A stretch of 64,000 nt of DNA from Azospirillum sp. TSH100. Lineage in GTDB: Bacteria > Pseudomonadota > Alphaproteobacteria > Azospirillales > Azospirillaceae. How positions within the stretch are numbered: position 1 is the first letter of the stretch; each line of letters opens with the position of its first letter. Below are positions 58,649 to 64,000 of this stretch, in pieces. The notes under the pieces were generated by a model. The model was not told the DNA's origin and did no database searches. It saw nothing but the letters and a program-made list of their open reading frames with translations. The translations under genes and the position numbers were made by a program. The stretch lies in the NCBI RefSeq assembly GCF_004923295.1, contig NZ_CP039636.1, positions 803,001 to 867,000 of the forward strand. The letters run 5' to 3'.

Positions 58649-60394
58649 TCAGGCGGCGGGGGATTCGCGCAGGGTCGCGGTGGCGGCGATGTCGAGCGCG
58701 CCGTCATCGGTCAGCGCCACGCCGTAGGCACTGCGCGCCGCCTCACGGCCGAGATAGCCCAGTCGCACGTCGCGGGCGACGGCCTGCGCATCGCGACGCT
58801 TCGGGTCGCCCCAACCGCCGCCGCCCGGCGTCTCCAGCCGCACCCGCTGGCCGTCGCGGATCTTCACATCGGTGACCTTGGACGCGAGCGGCGGCGATTT
58901 CTCGCCTTCGTCACTCTGCCAGCTGAAGCGGTTCAGTGCCGCAGGGTTGCCGCCGGCGACGCCGAACGGCGCGAAGACGCCGCGCTCGCCCAGCAGGAAG
59001 ACGTCGGCGTCGGTCAGCGCCTCGATCTCATAGACCGCACCCAGCCCGCCGCGATGCAGGCCGGCCCCGGCGGAGTCCGGACGCAGCGCCCATTGGGTGA
59101 ACATCACCGGATAAGCGGCCTCCAGGATTTCCACCGGCGGGATGGTGGCGGTGGAGATCGGGTTGTTGGCGTGGTTCAGCCCGTCCGTCTCCGGATTGCC
59201 GCCCAGCCCGCCGCCGAAGAAGGAGAACATGACCCAGCGCGAGCCGTCCTTGCGGTGACCGGCCAGCGACAGCGCGTTGATGGTACCGAAGGGGGCGGCG
59301 GTGGCGCGGGCCGGATCGGCAAGCGCCAGCGCGCCGAACACCACGCCGATCACGCGCAGGATCGTCTCGGTATAGCCGCCGACCGGCTTGGGCGGCTTGA
59401 CCGCCAGCAGCGTGCTTTCCGGGATGACGAAGGTGATCGGGTTGAGGCAGCCGGCATTGGCCGGCACGTCGGTGAAGACATGCTTCAGCGCGACGTAGCA
59501 GCAGGCCACCGCGGTGGAATAGGCGATGTTCAGCGGCCCGGCGCAGGGCGCCGATGAGCGCGAGAAGTCGAGCGTCATCCGGTCGCCGGCGATTGTCAGG
59601 TCCAGCGCGATGCGCAGCCGGTCCGCCGTGATGCCGTCATTGTCCAGATAATCCTCGAAGCTGTAGACGCCGTCCGGCAGCTTGGACACGGCGCTGCGCA
59701 TCAGCGCGTCGGCCCGCGCGGTGAAGGCGTCGAAGGCGGCGGAGACCGTCTCCTCGCCATGCTCGTCCAGCAGCTCCGTCAGGCGGCGCACGCCCAGATC
59801 CAGCGCGTTCAGCTGGCCGTTCAGGTCGCCGTAATTCGACACCGGCACGCGGGAATTGGCGGCGAGAATCGCCAGAAGGTCATGGTTCATCACGCCGGCC
59901 CTGACCAGCTTCACCGGCGGAATGCGCACGCCCTCCTGGAAGCTGTCGGTGGCGCGGGCGTTGAAGTTGCCCGGCACATTGCCGCCGATGTCGAGCCAGT
60001 GGCCGACCGACGCCATCCAGCAGAACAGCCGCCCCTGGCGGAAGATCGGCCGCACCAGACGGAAATCGTTCAGATGGGTGCCGCCGTCATAGGGATCGTT
60101 GAACAGGAAGATGTCGTCGGGATGGAGATCGCCCTCCTTCGCCACCTTGTCGATCACCGCCTTGACGGCGAAGGCCATGGCGCCGACAAAGATCGGCAGG
60201 CCGTTGGTGCCCTGCACCAGCGTGGCGCCGGTCTCGGCATGATAGAGGCCGTGGCAGGCGTCGCGCGCCTCGGCGATGATCGGGTTGAAGGCGGAGCGGT
60301 AGAGTGTGGCGTCCATCTCGTCGGCGATCTGCTCCAGCCGGCCCTTCAGGACGGCGAGCGTGACGGGATCGATTGCTGCGGTTTTCGTGGTCAT
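58649..60394 (-). CDS. hyuB: Hydantoinase/oxoprolinase family, subunit B
   Basis: 581 residues. Conserved N-terminal block PVTLAVLKGRLEQIADEMDA (10-29) and FNDPYDGGTHLNDF (about 98-111), and the C-terminal VRLETPGGGGWGDP, are HyuB signatures. It partners HyuA. ATG 60394 overlaps the lyase gene stop by 4 bases. The HyuB-then-HyuA order in an operon with a Liv transporter and lyase argues for catabolism of an imported amide or ring compound. Confidence 0.93.
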   Translation of the reverse strand: MTTKTAAIDPVTLAVLKGRLEQIADEMDATLYRSAFNPIIAEARDACHGLYHAETGATLVQGTNGLPIFVGAMAFAVKAVIDKVAKEGDLHPDDIFLFNDPYDGGTHLNDFRLVRPIFRQGRLFCWMASVGHWLDIGGNVPGNFNARATDSFQEGVRIPPVKLVRAGVMNHDLLAILAANSRVPVSNYGDLNGQLNALDLGVRRLTELLDEHGEETVSAAFDAFTARADALMRSAVSKLPDGVYSFEDYLDNDGITADRLRIALDLTIAGDRMTLDFSRSSAPCAGPLNIAYSTAVACCYVALKHVFTDVPANAGCLNPITFVIPESTLLAVKPPKPVGGYTETILRVIGVVFGALALADPARATAAPFGTINALSLAGHRKDGSRWVMFSFFGGGLGGNPETDGLNHANNPISTATIPPVEILEAAYPVMFTQWALRPDSAGAGLHRGGLGAVYEIEALTDADVFLLGERGVFAPFGVAGGNPAALNRFSWQSDEGEKSPPLASKVTDVKIRDGQRVRLETPGGGGWGDPKRRDAQAVARDVRLGYLGREAARSAYGVALTDDGALDIAATATLRESPAA

Positions 60395-61293
60395 GCTGCG
60401 TCCTCCCGCATGGCGGGTGAAAAGTCCTTGTAGGTCTCGCCGAGCGCCAGCATCTCCGGCGTGCCGATCAGCTCGTTCAGCGCGTTGAAGTCGAACATGC
60501 GGTCGCGGAAGGGCTGGGTCGTGCCGTGCTGCGCCAGCGAGCCGTAATAGTCCTGCGCCTGCCGGGCGAGCGCCCGCACGATTCCGCCGGGGAAGATCAC
60601 CAGCCGGTAGCCCAGTTCGCCCAACTCGGCGGCGGAGCTGATCGGCGTCTGTCCCCCTTCCACCATGTTCGCCAGCAGCGGACGGATGCCGCCCAGGTCG
60701 GTGGCGATGGCGGACAGCTGCTCCCGGCTCTTCGGCGCCTCGACGAACAGCACGTCGGCACCGGCCTCGACATAGAGCCGGGCGCGGTCCAGCGCCGCCG
60801 AAACGCCTTCCACCGCCACCGCGTCGGTGCGGGCGACGATCAGGGTGTTCCCGTTGGCGCGGGCATCGACCGCCGCCTTGATCTTCCCGGCCATCTCACC
60901 GGCCGGGATCACCGCCTTGTCGGTCAGGTGGCCGCAGCGCTTGGGAAAGCTCTGGTCCTCAAGCTGCAAGGCGGTGGCGCCGGCCCGCTCGAACATGCGC
61001 ACGGTGCGCTGCACGTTCAGCGCGTTGCCGTATCCGGTGTCGGCATCGACGATCAGCGGTGTCGGCACCCGGTCGCGCACCAGGGCGATGGTGTCGGCCA
61101 CCTCGCTGACCGAAACCAGCCCGATATCGGGCCGGCCGAGCCGGGTATAGGCGATGGCGGCGCCCGACAGATAGAGTGCCTCGAACCCGGCGGCGGCGGC
61201 CATCGAAGCGGTGAAGGCGTCATAGACGCCGGGCGCCAGGACGACACGGTCCTGGGCCAGTCGGTCCCGGAAACTGATGCTGGGGACGGTCAT
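60391..61293 (-). CDS. Isocitrate-lyase/PEP-mutase family lyase
   Basis: 300 residues, TIM-barrel superfamily. Metal site VDADTGYGN (82-90) with Asp83 and Asp85, and the active loop KRCGH (118-122) containing the lyase Cys, mark a carbon-carbon lyase (methylisocitrate lyase, 2,3-dimethylmalate lyase or oxaloacetate-decarboxylase-like) rather than PEP mutase, which lacks this Cys. The likely reaction is retro-aldol cleavage of a 2-hydroxy dicarboxylate to a keto acid and a short acid. It lies 94 bases after livF and overlaps hyuB by 4 bases. Substrate unknown. Confidence 0.92.
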   Translation of the reverse strand: MTVPSISFRDRLAQDRVVLAPGVYDAFTASMAAAAGFEALYLSGAAIAYTRLGRPDIGLVSVSEVADTIALVRDRVPTPLIVDADTGYGNALNVQRTVRMFERAGATALQLEDQSFPKRCGHLTDKAVIPAGEMAGKIKAAVDARANGNTLIVARTDAVAVEGVSAALDRARLYVEAGADVLFVEAPKSREQLSAIATDLGGIRPLLANMVEGGQTPISSAAELGELGYRLVIFPGGIVRALARQAQDYYGSLAQHGTTQPFRDRMFDFNALNELIGTPEMLALGETYKDFSPAMREDAA

Positions 61294-61387
61294 GTCAAGC
61301 GCTCCCCCGGCGGCGCCACGCGAAGCCGTCGCGGCGCCACAGGGTCAGGGTTGGAAGATGTCGGGAGAGGGCCGGAGCGCGCATCGC

Positions 61388-62101
61388 TCACAGTCCCAGA
61401 TAGGTGCGTTTCAATTCGGGGTCGCGCGCGATCTCGTCGGACGGTCCCGACAGCGCGAAGACGCCGTTTTCGAGGATGTAGGCCCGGCGGGCGACCTCCA
61501 GCGACTGGACGACGTTCTGCTCCACCAGCAGGATCGCCAGACCGTCGGCGTTCAGCTTGCGGATCAGCCCGAACATCTCCTCCACCACCAGGGGCGAGAG
61601 ACCGAGCGACGGCTCGTCGAGGATCAGCAGGCGCGGTTCGGCCATCATGCCGCGGCCGATCGCCAGCATCTGCTGTTCGCCGCCGGAGAGCGTGCCGGCG
61701 AACTGGCCTTCGCGCTCCTTCAGGCGGGGGAAGGTGGCGAAGATGCGCTCCAGGTTCCGCGCCCGGTTCGGCTTGCCGCGCCGATAGCTGCCGAGTTCCA
61801 GATTCTCGCGGATCGACAGGTTGGGGAAGATCTTGCGGCCCTCCGGCACCTGGATCAGCCCCTCCTCGACGATGCGGGCGGCGGATTTGCCGTCGATGCG
61901 GGTGCCGCCGAAGCGGATCTCGCCGGTCCAGGGCGGCAGCACGCCCGACAGCACCTTGTTCAGCGTCGTCTTGCCGACGCCGTTGGAGCCGAGCACGGTG
62001 ACGATCTCGCCGGCATGGACGGCCATGTCGATGCCGCGCAGCACCTCGGTGGCGCCATAGCCGGTCCTCAGGCCACGGATTTCCAGAAGCTGCTCAGCCA
62101 T
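61388..62101 (-). CDS. livF: Branched-chain amino-acid-type ABC transporter ATPase
   Basis: 237 residues. Walker A GSNGVGKTT (about 36-44), signature LSGGEQQML, Walker B RLLILDEPSLGLSP, and the LivF C-terminal EIARDPELKRTYLG tail. It overlaps livG by 8 bases. Forms with LivG the ATPase pair of the HAAT family importer whose substrate may be the operon's catabolic substrate rather than an amino acid. Confidence 0.93.
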   Translation of the reverse strand: MAEQLLEIRGLRTGYGATEVLRGIDMAVHAGEIVTVLGSNGVGKTTLNKVLSGVLPPWTGEIRFGGTRIDGKSAARIVEEGLIQVPEGRKIFPNLSIRENLELGSYRRGKPNRARNLERIFATFPRLKEREGQFAGTLSGGEQQMLAIGRGMMAEPRLLILDEPSLGLSPLVVEEMFGLIRKLNADGLAILLVEQNVVQSLEVARRAYILENGVFALSGPSDEIARDPELKRTYLGL

Positions 62102-62840
62102 GGGCCGCCCCCTCCGCCTTCAGCCGGGCGGCGGCGCCATGGCCGAGATAGGCCTCGATCACGCGGGTGTCGGCGCAGACGACGGCGGGCGGCCCCTCGG
62201 CGATCATGCGGCCCTGTGCCAACACATAGACGCGCTCGCACAGGTTCATCACCGCCTGCATGACGTGTTCGATCATCAGGATCGTCACCCCTTCGTCGCG
62301 GATACTCCGGATCACCGGGATGATGTCGCGGATCTCCGACGGGTTGAGACCGGCCAGTACCTCGTCCAGCAGCAGAAGCTTCGGTTCGGTGGCGAGCGCG
62401 CGGGCCAGTTCCAGCCGCTTGCGCCCGGCCACCGTCAGTCCGCCGGCCGGCCGGTCCAGCTCGCTCCCCAGCCCGACGCGGCGGGCCACGTCGCGCGCCT
62501 TGGCGGTGGCGTCGGCGCGCCTGGCATGGCGCAGATAGGCGCCGACCGCGATGTTCTCGCACACCGTCAGCCCGGCGAAGGGCTGGACGATCTGGAAGGT
62601 GCGGCCGATGCCACGTTCCGCCCGGCGGTGCGGCTCCTCGGCGGTGATGTCGGTGCCCTCGAAGCGGATGCGCCCGTCGGTCGGCGCGACGAAGCCGGAG
62701 ATCATCGAGAACAGCGTGGTCTTGCCGGCACCGTTCGGGCCGATCAGCCCGATGATGCCGCCGGGTTGCAAGGACAGCGTCGCGCTGTCCACCGCCATCA
62801 GCCCGCCGAACCGCTTGGAAACGCTCTCAACGGCCAGCAT
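62094..62840 (-). CDS. livG: Branched-chain amino-acid-type ABC transporter ATPase
   Basis: 248 residues. Walker A GPNGAGKTTLF (about 34-44), a Q-loop region RTFQIVQPFAGLTVCEN, signature-equivalent LTVAGRKRLELARAL (the LSGGQ motif is degenerate), Walker B LLLLDEVLAGLNPSE. It overlaps livM by 14 bases. LivG usually has this degenerate signature, so no defect is implied. Confidence 0.93.
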   Translation of the reverse strand: MLAVESVSKRFGGLMAVDSATLSLQPGGIIGLIGPNGAGKTTLFSMISGFVAPTDGRIRFEGTDITAEEPHRRAERGIGRTFQIVQPFAGLTVCENIAVGAYLRHARRADATAKARDVARRVGLGSELDRPAGGLTVAGRKRLELARALATEPKLLLLDEVLAGLNPSEIRDIIPVIRSIRDEGVTILMIEHVMQAVMNLCERVYVLAQGRMIAEGPPAVVCADTRVIEAYLGHGAAARLKAEGAAHG

Positions 62841-63825
62841 GGGAAACCTCCTTGGGTCCGCGCGTGACCATCCTGCGGCTACGGTCGCGCAGCCGCTCCA
62901 GCAGGCCGAGGATGCCGCCGCGGGCGAAGGCCACGGCCAGCACCAGCACGCCGCCGAAGACGATCAGGTCGATGCCGGGAATGCGGCCGGCGAACTGCTT
63001 GGCGACCTCACCCAGCCCGTGCAGGGTCAGCGCCCCGACCACCGGGCCGAAGACGGTGCCGACCCCGCCGATGATCGGGGCCAGCAGAAGCTCCACCGAA
63101 ATCCAGCTGCCATAGGCGATGTTGGCGTCGATGTAGAGGAAGTATTGCGCATAGAGGCAGCCGGACAGCGCCGTGACCCCGCCGGACAGGGCGATGGCGC
63201 GCAGCTTGACCCGAAGGGAATTGACGCCCAGCGCCTTGGCCGCATCCTCGTTCTCGCGCACCGCCACCAGCTGCGCCCCGAAGCGGGAGCGCTGGATCCA
63301 GCGGGTCAGCAGCAGAACCGCGACCACGAAGGCCAGCACCAGCCAATAGAAGACCGTCCGGTCGGCGAATTGCAGGTTGGCGGGGCGCACATCGAGCTTG
63401 ATCAGCAGGCCCGCCGCGCCGCCGGTGAAGGAGGCGGCGTTGGCGAGGATGCGGAACACCTCGGCGAAGGCCAGCGTCACCAGCGCGAAGTAGGAGCCGC
63501 GCAGGCCCGACCGGAAGCTGAGAAAGCCGATGACCCAGCCGACCACGGCGCCGGCAACCGTCGCCAGCATCAGCCCGGCCCAGGCGTTGACGCCATAGCG
63601 CAGTTGCAGAATCGCCGTCACATAGGCGCCGGTGCCGAAGAAGGCGGCGTGGCCGAAGCTGAACTGGCCGCCGAAGCCGCCCAGGATGTTCCAGCCCTGC
63701 GCCCCAAGCGCGACGATCAACATGAAGACCAGGAAATTCAGCACCGGGCTGGAGGTCACGACCAGCGGCAGCAGCGCCGCCAGAATGGTCAGGACGGCGA
63801 TCGGGATCAGGTCGCGCGCGGTCAT
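62827..63825 (-). CDS. livM: Branched-chain amino-acid-type ABC transporter permease
   Basis: 332 residues with about ten transmembrane helices. The family motif NILGGFGGQFSFGHAAFFGTGAYV (in parts: GFGGQFSFGHAAFFGTG) and the coupling region LGVNSLRVKLRAIALS are visible. The frame is open upstream, but ATG 63825 overlaps the livH stop by 4 bases and gives the family N terminus. It forms the channel with LivH. Confidence 0.93.
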   Translation of the reverse strand: MTARDLIPIAVLTILAALLPLVVTSSPVLNFLVFMLIVALGAQGWNILGGFGGQFSFGHAAFFGTGAYVTAILQLRYGVNAWAGLMLATVAGAVVGWVIGFLSFRSGLRGSYFALVTLAFAEVFRILANAASFTGGAAGLLIKLDVRPANLQFADRTVFYWLVLAFVVAVLLLTRWIQRSRFGAQLVAVRENEDAAKALGVNSLRVKLRAIALSGGVTALSGCLYAQYFLYIDANIAYGSWISVELLLAPIIGGVGTVFGPVVGALTLHGLGEVAKQFAGRIPGIDLIVFGGVLVLAVAFARGGILGLLERLRDRSRRMVTRGPKEVSHAGR

Positions 63826-64000
63826 GCCTTGGCTCCGAACAGTCCGGTCGGCCGCACCAGCAGCACGGCGATGAAGATCAGGAAGATGCCGATCTGGCCC
63901 AGGCTGTCGCCCAGGAACAGGCCGCACAGGCTCTCCACCACACCGATGAACAGTCCGCCCAGCAGCGCGCCGGGCAGCGAGCCCATGCCGCCCAGCACCA
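63822..64000 (-). CDS. livH: Branched-chain amino-acid-type ABC transporter permease, 3' end only
   Basis: Only the last 59 codons are inside the window (5' end outside, to the right). The C-terminal LGGMGSLPGALLGGLFIGVV and LFRPTGLFG-like ending (VRPTGLFGAKA) are LivH hallmarks. Its stop overlaps the livM start by 4 bases. A periplasmic solute-binding protein gene, which would define the substrate, is not in the window and may lie further right. Confidence 0.85.
   Translation of the reverse strand, partial: VLGGMGSLPGALLGGLFIGVVESLCGLFLGDSLGQIGIFLIFIAVLLVRPTGLFGAKA

Noticed and set aside
56716..58875. 719-aa plus-strand frame opposite hyuA
   Set aside because: Shadow; hyuA motifs are clear on the minus strand.
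60526..62001. 491-aa plus-strand frame opposite the lyase and livF
   Set aside because: Shadow; ends in Arg/Pro-rich low complexity, opposite clearly identified genes.

Overview
The window is GC-rich and gene-dense, with frequent 4-base start/stop overlaps and some GTG and TTG starts. Gene content (glutathione-linked formaldehyde oxidation, a FruB-type EIIA-HPr-EI fusion, GlgE, PAS-GGDEF-EAL signalling, a large exopolysaccharide locus and a Liv/Hyu catabolic operon) suggests a free-living or plant-associated alphaproteobacterium, most likely Azospirillum or a close Rhodospirillales relative. That placement rests on recognised families only; there is no rRNA or marker gene here to confirm it. 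No tRNA, rRNA, CRISPR array, intact insertion sequence or phage was found.

Layout. 0-4.5 kb: a periplasmic metal-handling cluster (multicopper oxidase 3' end, di-heme DUF1111 protein, imelysin, DUF1513 beta-propeller) closed by a perfect 20-bp hairpin. 4.7-7.8 kb: fghA-adhC formaldehyde detoxification with a divergent LysR regulator. 8.2-14.9 kb: fructose PTS operon fruB-fruK-fruA with a divergent LacI-family regulator, two LacI-type operators and a terminator. 15.4-32.2 kb: an exopolysaccharide (Wzx/Wzy-type) locus with a flippase, a glycosyltransferase-methyltransferase fusion, a 705-aa protein of unknown function, a Wzc-like chain-length/tyrosine kinase, several GT4 and one GT2 glycosyltransferases, an O-antigen-ligase-like polymerase and a beta-helix protein. 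32.5-36.8 kb: a large protein with two tandem CBM60-like modules and an unassigned C-terminal domain, then an atypical LuxR-type regulator. 37.0-39.6 kb: a three-gene unit of lipoprotein, unknown protein and two-domain peptidoglycan hydrolase. 39.7-48.2 kb: a c-di-GMP enzyme, a formate/nitrite transporter with a PP2C-kinase fusion, a zinc-finger protein, an ABC ATPase, a lipoprotein hydrolase and two small ORFs. 48.2-52.5 kb: a GH13-GlgE fusion and divergent PPK2. 52.5-64 kb: an eleven-gene minus-strand operon, livH-livM-livG-livF, isocitrate-lyase-family lyase, hyuB, hyuA, isochorismatase-fold protein, FAD oxidoreductase, leuC-like and leuD-like.

How the genes work together. The 11-gene operon is the best candidate for an undescribed system. 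ABC uptake, ATP-dependent HyuAB ring or amide opening, flavin desaturation, LeuCD-type hydration and C-C cleavage by an isocitrate-lyase-family enzyme form a logical route for an unidentified small carboxylated or heterocyclic compound. Its isochorismatase-fold member has Gly where amidases of the family have the nucleophilic Cys, so it is probably not an amidase. The other unusual candidates are the tandem-CBM protein without an export signal, the GT-methyltransferase fusion, the 705-aa exopolysaccharide-locus protein, the lipoprotein/peptidoglycan-hydrolase unit and the GH13-GlgE fusion.
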